Positions 26,651 through 34,522 of a stretch of DNA of 64,000 bases are shown here, piece after piece. Position 1 is the first letter of the stretch, and each line of letters begins with the position of its first letter. This stretch comes from Microcoleus vaginatus PCC 9802. GTDB lineage: Bacteria; Cyanobacteriota; Cyanobacteriia; Cyanobacteriales; Microcoleaceae. Under the pieces are notes generated by a model. That model made no database searches and was not told the DNA's origin. It saw only the letters and a program-made list of their open reading frames with translations. Location: NCBI GenBank assembly GCA_022701275.1, contig CP031740.1, positions 5,345,001-5,409,000 on the forward strand, in the 5' to 3' direction. The translations under genes and the position numbers were made by a program.

Positions 26651-27530
26651 TTAAGACGCAGCTTGCTTGAGAACGACTTCGATGGCATCGCGCAAATGCT
26701 CTGAGTTGGGTAATAGTTTGCGAATCCGACTTTTCAACCAGGCCCAACACTTTTCAATTTGATTGAGATCCGGCGAATAGGTCGGCAGATAGACCAACTG
26801 ACACCCTGTGGCTTCAATCAATTGGGTAATCCGACCGCCATGATGAAACGTCGCATTATCCATAATCACCCACTCACCCGGACGCAACACTGGAATTAAG
26901 CACGTTTCTAGCCAGGTCCCAAACACAGCGCGGTTGCATCCTCCCTCGACCGTAAATGGTGCAATAAATTGACCATCTCGGTACCCAGCGATCGTATTAA
27001 TACGTCCCTATCGCCGACCTGATTTGAGGTCGTAGAAACGTTCCCCTACGGGTGAGTACCCGTAGCCATAGTTATCTCGTTCATCCATACCAGACTCATC
27101 GACATAGACCAGGTGAGGCGATGAAAGGGTTCGAGAGTTGCTCTAAGAAGGCTGCCGGTTTGGCTTCATCCCGTTGGCAATACCTGTATGTTTTTTTTTA
27201 CGAGTATTGCCAATCTTCCGTAATGCCGGGGAAATCGTGCGTTGACTAATCTCCCCATCCCATAGCTGTGCCATCTCCGTTTGGGTTTTATCCCCATACA
27301 CTTTGAGAAAGTCTCGAAACTTCTCCCAATCCCTGATCAAAGCCGTTCTGTTGGGATGCTTGCCTCGGCTTTGGCTTAACATCACCCGTTTCGGCTTTGC
27401 GTTGGAACCACAAGTTGATTGTATTGCGACTGATATTGAACAGTTGGCTCGCCTCACTTTTCTTGAGACTGGCCAGCTCAATCGCTGGCATTACTTTTTG
27501 CCGGAAGTCATTACTGTAAGGTTGAGCCAT
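26651..27530 (-). pseudogene. IS630-family transposase, broken by frameshifts and a stop
   Basis: Reading from 27530 the frame begins MAQPYSNDFRQKVMPAIELA with a helix-turn-helix, then passes into other frames. One switch is in or near the run of eight T at 27187-27194 and another is near 27125. A TAG stop interrupts LKSGRR-GRINTIAGYRD at about 27007. The catalytic C-terminal part (VIMDNATFHHGG ... LPTYSPDLNQIEKCW) is intact at 26651-26926. ATGGCCATAGCCAT at about 26631 and GGCTATAGCTATA at about 27583 may be what is left of the terminal repeats. Confidence 0.85.
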
Positions 27531-27613
27531 TGAAATCGGGTAGAGGCGATCGCAATCATTATAGTCCACCTCCTAACTACGCTGGCTATAGCTATAACTT
27601 GTCGGAGTTGTTA

Positions 27614-27769
27614 TTATATCTGAGTTTCGAGGGCTTGGGCAATGGCAATAAACTGATTCATTCTCTCGCCACGAGCTTCATCCAGTTTCTGATATAATTC
27701 TCCTTCCTTTTTGCCTGCATGGATATCCATTGCAACTGCAACAACTTCTATAATTTGCCCTAGAGTCAT
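27614..27769 (-). CDS. Small ORF of 51 residues, possibly a gene remnant
   Basis: Begins MTLGQIIEVVAVAMDIHAGK and ends QALETQI, with a strongly helical, charged composition. There is no convincing ribosome binding site. The frame stays open upstream for about 21 further codons (KYGKPWQAVNIAKNITNVA) up to a TAG near 27835, and the joined sequence reads like the end of a longer helical protein. It is therefore either a short gene or the C-terminal scrap of a lost one; dynamin-like GTPases end in a similar way, but that is a weak guess. Confidence 0.4.
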   Translation of the reverse strand: MTLGQIIEVVAVAMDIHAGKKEGELYQKLDEARGERMNQFIAIAQALETQI

Positions 27770-27923
27770 CGCCACGTTAGTTATATTTTTGGCAATGTTG
27801 ACTGCCTGCCAGGGCTTGCCGTACTTAGTGTGCTAATTTTTCTCAAAAAATTCCCCAAATCCTTGCGGGGCAATGTTTTTTAGCAATAATTACAGCGGTT
27901 TCCGCTGTATGTCTCAAATCTAA

Positions 27924-28799
27924 TCACTTCAAACCCAATAATAAGGCGATTCCGCCGATCGCACCAACTACCCCCAAAACAGCCCGAATGCTCACTTTTT
28001 CGCCCGCCAGCACCGCTAAAGGCAGTATAAAGAGGGGACTGGTAGAACTGAGTGTTTGAGCGATTGCTGCGGGTGCATATTTCAGTGAAGTCTGTTGCAA
28101 GGAAATCCCGAGATAGGTTCCTAAAAAAGCTGCCAGAATTATTGCAGCTAATATTTTTGAGGATTTTAATTGTTTGAAACTGTCAAGGTTTTTTGGCTTC
28201 AAAAAGCATAGCATGACTGCCATGCCACCGCTCAAGCGCAAGGCCGCCGTCCACAGAGGATCGATATCTATTTGAGTGAAGGCGGCGCGGGATAAAATTG
28301 CTCCAACGGCGTGGGTTGTTTGTCCTAATAAACTAATACCTAATCCCTGCCAAAGATGTTTTGATGATAAGGTTGTTTCGGCTGTTCGTTCTGCAATTAC
28401 CCACGCTACGCCACAGATTGTTAAAACAATGCCAGTACAAGCAATGGGCGATAACTTTTCTTGCAAAAATATTAAGCCCAATAAAGCTGTTAAAGGGGGA
28501 GATAGGGTTTCTAAAAGCAGCGTTCGCCTCGCGCCTAAATATTTTAATACGATAAAGAAAGCGGTGTCTCCGATGCCAATTCCTAGGCCGCCGCTAATCA
28601 GCAGCATTGCTAAAATATTAGGGTTGATTGCGGGTAAGGATTTTCCTAAAATTAGTACAGTGGCAAGGAGCATGAAAAGGGCGATCGCGCCTTTGAGCAA
28701 GTTGAGCATCACTGCGGGGATTTGCTGTCCTACTCGCTGCCAGATGGTAGAAGATAGAGCCCAGACAAATGCAGCGCCTAAAGCGGCGATTTCACCCAT
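27924..28799 (-). CDS. EamA-family (DMT superfamily) transporter
   Basis: 291 residues made of two five-helix EamA halves, ten predicted membrane segments in all. Family marks include ALGAAFVWALSSTIWQR at the N-terminus and FLGTYLGISLQQTSLKYAPAAIAQTLSSTSPLFILPLA in the second half. Members export metabolites or amino acids; the substrate is unknown. The product sits in the cytoplasmic membrane. A heptamer repeat and a long hairpin lie upstream of it. Confidence 0.9.
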   Translation of the reverse strand: MGEIAALGAAFVWALSSTIWQRVGQQIPAVMLNLLKGAIALFMLLATVLILGKSLPAINPNILAMLLISGGLGIGIGDTAFFIVLKYLGARRTLLLETLSPPLTALLGLIFLQEKLSPIACTGIVLTICGVAWVIAERTAETTLSSKHLWQGLGISLLGQTTHAVGAILSRAAFTQIDIDPLWTAALRLSGGMAVMLCFLKPKNLDSFKQLKSSKILAAIILAAFLGTYLGISLQQTSLKYAPAAIAQTLSSTSPLFILPLAVLAGEKVSIRAVLGVVGAIGGIALLLGLK

Positions 28800-28805
28800 A
28801 AAATC

Positions 28806-28854
28806 TGTTGACTGTTGACTGTTGACTGTTGACTGTTGACTGTTAACGGTTGAC
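28806..28854. repeat. Heptanucleotide tandem repeat TGTTGAC
   Basis: Five perfect copies (28806-28840) and two degenerate ones (to 28854). This is the short tandemly repeated repetitive (STRR) type known from filamentous cyanobacteria. It lies just upstream of the EamA gene. Confidence 0.9.
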
Positions 28855-28913
28855 TGTTGTCATTAGTTACCAATTCGCAATTCCCGATGCCCGATTCCTC
28901 ATGCCATATAAAT

Positions 28914-28944
28914 TAGGGTTCCCGGTAGCCTACCTGGAACCCTA
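28914..28944. terminator. Near-perfect 31-nt hairpin
   Basis: TAGGGTTCC-c-GGTAG-c-CTACC-t-GGAACCCTA (28914-28944) folds almost completely. It lies downstream of the large gene at 29088-32507 and upstream of EamA. AT-rich flanks fit a terminator, but it could also be a mobile palindrome. Confidence 0.55.
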
Positions 28945-29007
28945 GATTTATTAAGCTTTGTTAGCAGTGGGCGGTGAACATAAATCAATACCATCATGTC
29001 CGAATAG

Positions 29008-29051
29008 AGGAACGAAGCAATTCGCTTGCAGTTTGGGATTGCTTCGTTCCT
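29008..29051 (-). terminator. Stem-loop terminator after the large modular gene
   Basis: AGGAACGAAGCAAT (29008-29021) pairs with ATTGCTTCGTTCCT (29038-29051), a 14-bp perfect stem about 40 bases past the stop codon at 29088. The AGGAACGAAG core is also a dispersed repeat; a related copy is translated at about 55955-55980. Confidence 0.65.
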
Positions 29052-29087
29052 TTCTTCAGACACCCAATATATATGTCTACCTACTGA

Positions 29088-32000
29088 TTAACCTTGGGGT
29101 AATTCCGGAGATTGCGTAGGTTGAAATTGTGACCGCATATCTGTTCTTACCCAAGAACCAAAACGATCGGGACGAACGCATTCAGCATTCTCTAATTCGT
29201 CTTTGAGTCTCTTGGCGAAAGATTCAAAGATATCCCCTAAAGCCTGACGATCTGTTAAGCAACCTTGGAGAGCAATAAGTTGTTCCAGCGTCCAGTTATA
29301 CAGTTGAGTGTCCCCTTGTTCAATGCGTAAATAGAACTGATTCTCAAACTGTGCAAGATTAGAGTAGAAGTTCTCAACTTCTGACTTGATCAAGTTGATA
29401 TCCAGGTAGAATTGTTGCTGTCTCAATTCTGAAAAAATCGTATTTTTCAGGTTCTGCGTGAAGTTTTGGTTCAGCTCAGTTTTGACGATAGTAGAGACAT
29501 CATTACGGAAGTTGAGAATCTTGTTATCCAAGCTAACATTAATGCGATTGTCAAGATCATTGACAATATTATTAGTCACTAACTGCACGTTGCTAGTGCT
29601 AGATTGATTAACAACCGTATTGATGCGAGCATCAATGTTAGATTCAATCTGCTGAATGACCAGATTTTTAATGTTTTGGCTTTGGTCAGCAATTTTGAGA
29701 TTAACTACCGCATTAATCCGCTGATCGATGTCGTGTTGAATTTGCTGAACAATTTGAGTGTTAATATCGTGAGATAGATTAGACACTTTCAGGTTCACGA
29801 CATTATCGATGCGTTGATCGATGTAAGTTTGCATTTGCTGAATCACCAGATTCTTCACATTCTGGGTTTGATCAGAAATCTTGATGCTCACCACATTCTC
29901 AACACGCTCATCAATAGTTTGTTGGACTTGCTGAATTACCTGATTAGTAATCTCTTGAGATTGATTGGCGATTTGGACATTAACGGAGTTACTAATGCGC
30001 TCATCAATATCAGTCGATATTTGATTAATTACCTGGGTATTAATCTCTGTAGACTGATTGGCAATTTTGATGTTAACTACATTCTCAATCCGTTGCTCAA
30101 GTTCAGTTTGCATTTGCTGAACTACGAGGTTCTTAACTTCTTGAGTCTGATTAGACACTTTGAGATTAACGACGGACTCAATACGCTCATTGAGTTCGGT
30201 TTGCATTTGTTGCAGCACTAAGTTTTTAATCTCTTGGGTTTGTTCAGAGATTCTTAAATTCACCTGCTCACTAACAAGGCGGGGAACTCGGGAAATAAAT
30301 AAGTCGTTGAGAGTTTTGTTGAAGTACCCCGACCAATTGTGGAAATTCTGATTAAAACTAACTTCCATTTGTTGGGTAAGAGTCTTAAACATAAAGTCCA
30401 GCCGTGCTACCCTCATGCCTAAGTCTTTAGCTTGAGTTTGATAGCCTCTAAGCAGCCATTTTTCCAAATTGCCCCAATAAGCTTCTTTTTTCTCGTTCGA
30501 GTCCTCTGTTACTGTGATGGAAGTATTGATTTGGGAGGCCATTTGCTGCCACATTTGTTCCATCTGAGCTTGGTCAAAACTGAAGTTAAATCCACTGCCA
30601 ATATTGATATTTTCAGTCCCCGAGCTAGTTGTACCACCAGTGGTAACTGGTATACCACCAGAGCTAGTTGTACCACCAGAGGTAACTGATACACCACCAG
30701 AGCTAGTTGTACCACCAGTGGTAACTGGTATACCACCAGAGCTAGTTGTACCACCACCAGAGGTAACTGCTGTACTACTAGAGCTAGTTGTACCACCAGA
30801 GGTAACTGCTGTACCACCAGAGCTAGTTGTGCTACCACCACCCACTACACTAACACTGCTTTCGCTGCTGCCCGTACCAGGTTGTACTGATGACTCTGCC
30901 TTTTCTTGGTCTACTTCTTCATCACTGATGTTGTTGATTTCTAAAACAACTTGCCCTTGGTTATCTTCTATGTATGTATCAAAAAAGAAGCCGGAGATGG
31001 TTGTTTTTTCTTTGACTTCAAAAATAACGTCATCTTTGAAGCCATTTAAGGAACACCAACTTTCGCTAACTTCATTTCCTGTCAACTTGGAGATAAAATT
31101 TCCCCCTTGAATCAAGAGTAACGCCCAAGGTTCTAATTGGAAATTTTTTGCTTCTGCTCCATAAGTGGCATTGCTTTCCCGAATCTTGACGCGATAGTTC
31201 CCAGGGGCTAACTCGATTGAATTAGCATTGGCTTTTTTAAGATTTGAGAGAGTATTGCTATCAAGCGGATAGCAGTTTGTCTTGCTATCAACGGTTAAAG
31301 TTTGGGGATTCTGTTGATTGCCAGTGATTGAAACAGTTACTTGTCCTTCATTATCAGCACTATAGATATCAAAGAATAAAGCGCAGACTACAGCTTTTTC
31401 TTTGATATCTAACTGCAATTTGTCGTTATAGCCGTTTAAAGTTGCCCAAGTTCCACCTGTCTCAACACCTGTCTTTGTGTTGATAAAGGTACTGCCATCA
31501 AGTCCATAAATCCAGAGAAAAACAAAAGGCTCACCGGCGGTATTGTCGGCACTATAACTGTAGCTACCACTGGTAATTTGGATGTCAAAAGTTCCTTTGT
31601 CTAATGTCAGAGACTTAGCAACATTTTGTTGCAAGTTATTCATCTGATCGGTATTGATAACGTAACAGTTTGCTTTGGCATCAATTGTTAACAGTTTCAT
31701 AGTTGCCTCCCTAGTTGTAGTAGTTGTTTGTGCCGCTTGTGTAGCTTCAGTGTTAACTTTTGGAGTGATGGTTGCGATCGCTTCTGGTGCTGGTTCATAA
31801 ACCGCAATTCCTGCCCAACGACCCCTAGGCTTGGTTTGAGCCACTAATGTGCCTTTACCTGTCTTGGTATTAATACGGATTAATTGACCGTCTTTTCCCA
31901 AGTTAAAAAATCTGCCCGTAACGCCATACAGGACATTGCCAACAAATTCCATACTGCCAATACCAGGAAATCCGGTATCACCAATCGTTTTAACTTCGCT

Positions 32001-32507
32001 AGTATCGAGATTGCATCTAGCAAGTAATTTCTTATTGTCGTAGCTAATTAATGTGATATATGCTATGCCATTGCTATCAAAGGCAAGTTCACCACAGTTG
32101 TAGTCCTTATTAGCTACGGTAGCTACTGGTGTACCTTTTCCTGTTTTGAGATCAAGGGCAATCAGTTGTTTAGCTGTGCTGGCATAAAGGGTTTGACGTT
32201 GGGCATTATAAGCCAAGCCTGCTGTAGCAAAGCCCGTATCCCCAATGACAGTCGTATCGCCCGTTTTGATGTCAATTTTAACGAGCTGGGTTGTGTCGCC
32301 TTCTCGATCAATGCCATAGAGCTGTGAATCAACAAAGGCAATATCATACACTTCTGTAATGATCTCACCGATGAATGTTGCTTTACCTGTGGCTAAATCA
32401 AGAGTATACAGTTTACTTAACTGATTGGAGACACAATCTTGGATATACACTGTCCCTGGAACCATAGCTAAATCCAAAGAAGATATATTGCTTGCCTGAT
32501 TACTCAT
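29088..32507 (-). CDS. Large modular protein: beta-propeller, twin beta modules, coiled 31-residue repeats
   Basis: 1139 residues, no signal peptide seen. Residues 1-235 form a beta-propeller-like array (repeats of L-Y-x-I-D/N-x-x-T-G-K, DUF4394/DUF6923-like). About 270-398 and 402-530 are two homologous beta modules, each ending in FFD-x-Y-x-x-DN-x-GQV. About 535-645 is a Ser/Thr/Gly linker encoded by a 39-bp minisatellite. About 745-990 holds roughly eight 31-residue helical repeats (VVNLKVSNQTQEVKNLVVQQ type). A helical C-terminal domain follows. The make-up suggests a multimeric binding or fibre-like protein, but no family is recognised for the whole. The ATG overlaps the stop of a peptidase fragment (ATGAGTAA). 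A strong internal ribosome site (GGGAGG) precedes Met270. Confidence 0.8.
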   Translation of the reverse strand: MSNQASNISSLDLAMVPGTVYIQDCVSNQLSKLYTLDLATGKATFIGEIITEVYDIAFVDSQLYGIDREGDTTQLVKIDIKTGDTTVIGDTGFATAGLAYNAQRQTLYASTAKQLIALDLKTGKGTPVATVANKDYNCGELAFDSNGIAYITLISYDNKKLLARCNLDTSEVKTIGDTGFPGIGSMEFVGNVLYGVTGRFFNLGKDGQLIRINTKTGKGTLVAQTKPRGRWAGIAVYEPAPEAIATITPKVNTEATQAAQTTTTTREATMKLLTIDAKANCYVINTDQMNNLQQNVAKSLTLDKGTFDIQITSGSYSYSADNTAGEPFVFLWIYGLDGSTFINTKTGVETGGTWATLNGYNDKLQLDIKEKAVVCALFFDIYSADNEGQVTVSITGNQQNPQTLTVDSKTNCYPLDSNTLSNLKKANANSIELAPGNYRVKIRESNATYGAEAKNFQLEPWALLLIQGGNFISKLTGNEVSESWCSLNGFKDDVIFEVKEKTTISGFFFDTYIEDNQGQVVLEINNISDEEVDQEKAESSVQPGTGSSESSVSVVGGGSTTSSGGTAVTSGGTTSSSSTAVTSGGGTTSSGGIPVTTGGTTSSGGVSVTSGGTTSSGGIPVTTGGTTSSGTENINIGSGFNFSFDQAQMEQMWQQMASQINTSITVTEDSNEKKEAYWGNLEKWLLRGYQTQAKDLGMRVARLDFMFKTLTQQMEVSFNQNFHNWSGYFNKTLNDLFISRVPRLVSEQVNLRISEQTQEIKNLVLQQMQTELNERIESVVNLKVSNQTQEVKNLVVQQMQTELEQRIENVVNIKIANQSTEINTQVINQISTDIDERISNSVNVQIANQSQEITNQVIQQVQQTIDERVENVVSIKISDQTQNVKNLVIQQMQTYIDQRIDNVVNLKVSNLSHDINTQIVQQIQHDIDQRINAVVNLKIADQSQNIKNLVIQQIESNIDARINTVVNQSSTSNVQLVTNNIVNDLDNRINVSLDNKILNFRNDVSTIVKTELNQNFTQNLKNTIFSELRQQQFYLDINLIKSEVENFYSNLAQFENQFYLRIEQGDTQLYNWTLEQLIALQGCLTDRQALGDIFESFAKRLKDELENAECVRPDRFGSWVRTDMRSQFQPTQSPELPQG
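30622..30840. repeat. 39-bp minisatellite inside the large modular gene
   Basis: Six head-to-tail copies starting GAGCTAGTTGTACCACCAG at 30622, 30661, 30700, 30739, 30781 and 30820. The fourth is 42 bp. They encode a 13-residue Thr/Ser/Gly-rich unit (GGTTSSGGIPVTT type). It is in frame and should vary in copy number between strains. Confidence 0.92.
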
Positions 32508-32673
32508 CTTTATCTTTTGAACTTGCCCAGCGATCGATCTCTCTAACCCGCAATACTGGTACAGGATGCGACAACTGATCCCTCTGAGCTTGTTTGAGCA
32601 TATCTCCGAGTTGAGTGGTGCTGAGATCGTCGTAGGCTCGCGCCTGCGCCAAAAATTCGTCTACATTCAGTTT
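32500..32673 (-). pseudogene. C-terminal fragment of M48 peptidase gene (duplicate)
   Basis: Reads KLNVDEFLAQARAYDDLSTT and on to REIDRWASSKDKDE, then TAA. It matches residues about 215-270 of the intact M48 gene at 34583-35452 with few changes (DEFL for DAFL, RDQ for TAQ). No start codon or catalytic domain is present. Its TAA (32500-32502) overlaps the ATG of the large modular gene (32505-32507) in the string ATGAGTAA, so if translated it would be coupled to it. Upstream sequence (LIADITLSDYQ) is not from M48. Confidence 0.85.
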
Positions 32674-32889
32674 TTGGTAATCACTTAATGTGATATCTGC
32701 TATTAGACTTGTTTTGCCAAACTGTTAAGAAATCATAATCGAGGTTGCTGATGACGGTATTTCCCTTAGTGCTGATAAACTCAGCATCTGCTAGAATTGG
32801 TCGCAACTTTGACTGCTCCGGGGATGACTCTTAGTCTATCTAGAAGGGTAGATAATTGTTTTTTTAGTAATAAAGCGTAACATCTTTCT
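32674..32889. other. Gene debris of unknown origin
   Basis: On the minus strand an open stretch reads LRPILADAEFISTKGNTVIS ... LDYDFLTVWQNKSNSRYHIK and stops at about 32682. It has the look of protein-coding sequence but no start and no family that I recognise. It probably belongs to a gene cut by the rearrangement that placed the M48 fragment here. Confidence 0.35.
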
Positions 32890-32991
32890 GTATCCGCTCA
32901 ATAATCCGGGGTAAATCGCTCAACGATGCACCTCAAATGACGCAAAATCGTTCTTGAGTGGGTACTCCGCCCCGAATTATTGAGCGGATAC
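32890..32991. mobile_element. MITE, about 100 bp, with 8-9 bp target duplication
   Basis: Terminal inverted repeats GTATCCGCTCAATAAT plus TCGGGG/CCGGGG (32890-32911 and 32970-32991; one mismatch in 22) enclose about 58 bp without coding capacity. The element is flanked on both sides by CATCTTTCT (32881-32889 and 32991-32999, the C being shared), a clear target site duplication of 8 or 9 bp. The parental transposon is not in the window. Confidence 0.88.
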
Positions 32992-33292
32992 ATCTTTCTC
33001 ATATTTCAGCCCACATTCCGCACCCTCAACTGTCACACGGACTGCTGAGGCTGAACGGAAAAAACTAATGATTTTTCAGGGAGTGCTTGTTTTCTCTCTA
33101 GTTATTGTCAATTAACAGGAATTAACGACAAGTTGGGTTCATCCTGAGCCTGACAGCTAATTCAACTTAAGTATTAGTGCTTAGTCTCACCTAGGTTGAT
33201 CAAGCTTACAACCACCAAGAACACCAAAAGCCCCGTGTGACCGTTGAGAGTGCCGAAGGTGGGTTTTTGCTACCCCGCCCTAACTTGTTACT

Positions 33293-33334
33293 AAACAAAC
33301 ACTAACCAGTTATATAACTGGTTAGTGTTTGTTT
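33293..33334. terminator. Perfect 42-bp palindrome without loop
   Basis: AAACAAACACTAACCAGTTAT is followed directly by its exact reverse complement, centred between 33313 and 33314. T-rich sequence follows. It may be a terminator for the small minus-strand gene upstream (33442-33612) or a protein-binding/recombination site. Confidence 0.7.
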
Positions 33335-33441
33335 TACTGGTTTGCTTTTCCGTAACCATTAACCAGATAACCCGATCAGCGATCGCCAAATTAAAACCCT
33401 GTCTAACCGTTAGACATTAGGTTCCCTGACAACGCGCTCTA

Positions 33442-33612
33442 TCATTTTGTTTCCTCAAGCGTTATATTACTTTCGGACTTTAAGGTTAACCCTTTCCCGT
33501 CATTAAATTGAATCCTGACTTCATACTCTTTTTTTCCACCTGGAGAGGGCTGTGTAAGAGACATATGAGAGACGACTTTCCCATTGTATGTAGGCACCTG
33601 CATTATACTCAT
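33442..33612 (-). CDS. Small protein of 56 residues with good ribosome binding site
   Basis: Begins MSIMQVPTYNGKVVSHMSLT, preceded by AAGGAG nine bases before the ATG, and ends SNITLEETK. The pattern of alternating polar and hydrophobic residues (YEVRIQFNDGKGLTLKSESN) suggests a small beta-rich domain. I do not recognise a family. The ribosome site and the downstream palindrome that could serve as a terminator make it a real gene candidate rather than chance. It lies in a region of rearranged DNA and inside the possible element 33010-34064. Confidence 0.6.
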   Translation of the reverse strand: MSIMQVPTYNGKVVSHMSLTQPSPGGKKEYEVRIQFNDGKGLTLKSESNITLEETK

Positions 33613-34009
33613 TGCTTTTACTCCTTGTTTTTTTACAACAGAACCCGGAAGAAACGAGTCGAAAACTGCCTAAATATAGATTGGATAGGCATTTCGACAG
33701 TTCAAGCAAATAACCCAGAGATCATCCATCAGATTATATCCCCAAGTGGCGTTCGCTACTTACTTTAAGTGGTGAGGCGATAGCTTACCGACCCAACCGC
33801 TGGCACTTCCCCAACACGCGATCACTGTCTGACGGTTAGACTGGGCAAAACAACAATTCCGCAACCCCAATTAACGCTTGAGTTGAAGATAATTTTACCC
33901 TCTTTCGTACCATTGGAAAGCTGCCACGCTCCTTGCTGTTTGATCGCCCCGACAATTTGTTTGGTCAGGAGCGATCGCCTGGAGTCGCCATTGAACGATC
34001 GCATTCTAG
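33613..34009. other. Intergenic debris
   Basis: About 400 bp without a supported gene. A 64-codon minus-strand frame (33822-34016) reads NGDSRRSLLTKQIVGAIKQQ ... NWGCGIVVLPSLTVRQ; it has no ribosome site or known family and may be a scrap of a larger gene. Confidence 0.4.
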
Positions 34010-34064
34010 CCCACATTCCGCACCCTCAACTGCGTGTGTGCCAGTTGGGGGTGCGGAATGTGGG
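34010..34064. repeat. Long hairpin with 23-bp stem
   Basis: 34010-34032 pairs with 34042-34064 with one mismatch, loop CGTGTGTGC. The left arm is identical to 33010-33032, exactly 1000 bases earlier. Confidence 0.85.
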
Positions 34065-34098
34065 TTTCAGTGGTGCGAAGTCAGCAGCAACGAGCATA

Positions 34099-34317
34099 TT
34101 ATCGAGCTCGTACTCGCTCCATGCCATAGAGTTGTGAATCAACCAAGACAATATCATCAACTTCTGTAATGATCTCACCGATGAATGTTGCTTTACCTGT
34201 GGCTAAATCCAGAGTATAGAGTTTACTTAACTGATTCCAGACACAATCTTGGATATAAACTGTGCCTGGAACGATAGCTAAATCCAAAGAAGGTACATTG
34301 CTTGCCTGATTACTCAT
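34099..34317 (-). pseudogene. Duplicate 5' end of the large modular gene
   Basis: Reads MSNQASNVPSLDLAIVPGTV and on through SKLYTLDLATGKATFIGEII, nearly identical to residues 1-65 of the protein at 29088-32507. It then runs into unrelated codons and a stop. Only the first propeller blades remain, so it should not give a folded product. It lies just beyond tRNA-Leu from the intact M48 gene, mirroring the M48-fragment/large-gene junction at 32.5 kb. Confidence 0.88.
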
Positions 34318-34522
34318 CTCTTTCTGTTTTTATTACATAAAAAAGCAGATGAAAGTAATAGTGCGGTTGGTCATGAGTTATTTCAACTGAAGTTCGGAAA
34401 ATACTCGGCTACCAACCACAGCCACCAGAGAGGGCTAGATCAAGTGATGAGATATGCACTTGGAGCTACTGGGCTACCTAGCACACAGTTCTTTATTAAT
34501 ACATCACTAGCTTTTTTAGCAG
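34318..34522. other. Intergenic between tRNA-Leu and the truncated propeller copy
   Basis: About 200 bp of AT-rich sequence; no gene, no clear terminator. Confidence 0.4.

Larger units (their letters stand above)
33010..34064. mobile_element. Possible element bounded by 23-bp inverted repeats
   Basis: CCCACATTCCGCACCCTCAACTG occurs at 33010-33032 and again at 34010-34032. Its reverse complement (one mismatch) lies at 34042-34064. The outer pair would be terminal repeats of a 1055-bp segment. Inside are a perfect palindrome (33293-33334) and one small gene (33442-33612), but no transposase that I recognise. I see no clear target duplication. It could instead be two copies of a hairpin repeat. 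Confidence 0.4.

Noticed and set aside
26651-27530. Intact IS630 transposase using programmed frameshifting
   Set aside because: Besides at least two frame changes there is an in-frame TAG in the catalytic region, so it is a pseudogene.
28806-28854. TGTTGAC tandem as a possible protein-binding array (iterons)
   Set aside because: It matches the known cyanobacterial STRR type and there is no rep gene or origin feature nearby.
29814-30221. Plus-strand frame opposite the helical repeats
   Set aside because: It is Leu/Ile/Asn-rich antisense of the coiled repeats and follows their period; no independent evidence of coding.
30622-30840. Regular repeats that could be taken for a CRISPR array
   Set aside because: The units are contiguous 39-mers without unique spacers and encode a Ser/Thr/Gly linker in frame. 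They are a coding minisatellite. No CRISPR array or cas gene was seen in the window.
33508-33768. Plus-strand frame of 86 codons in the rearranged region
   Set aside because: It overlaps the opposite-strand small gene that has a good ribosome site; its composition (many Phe, Tyr, His, Arg, Cys) is that of a shadow frame.
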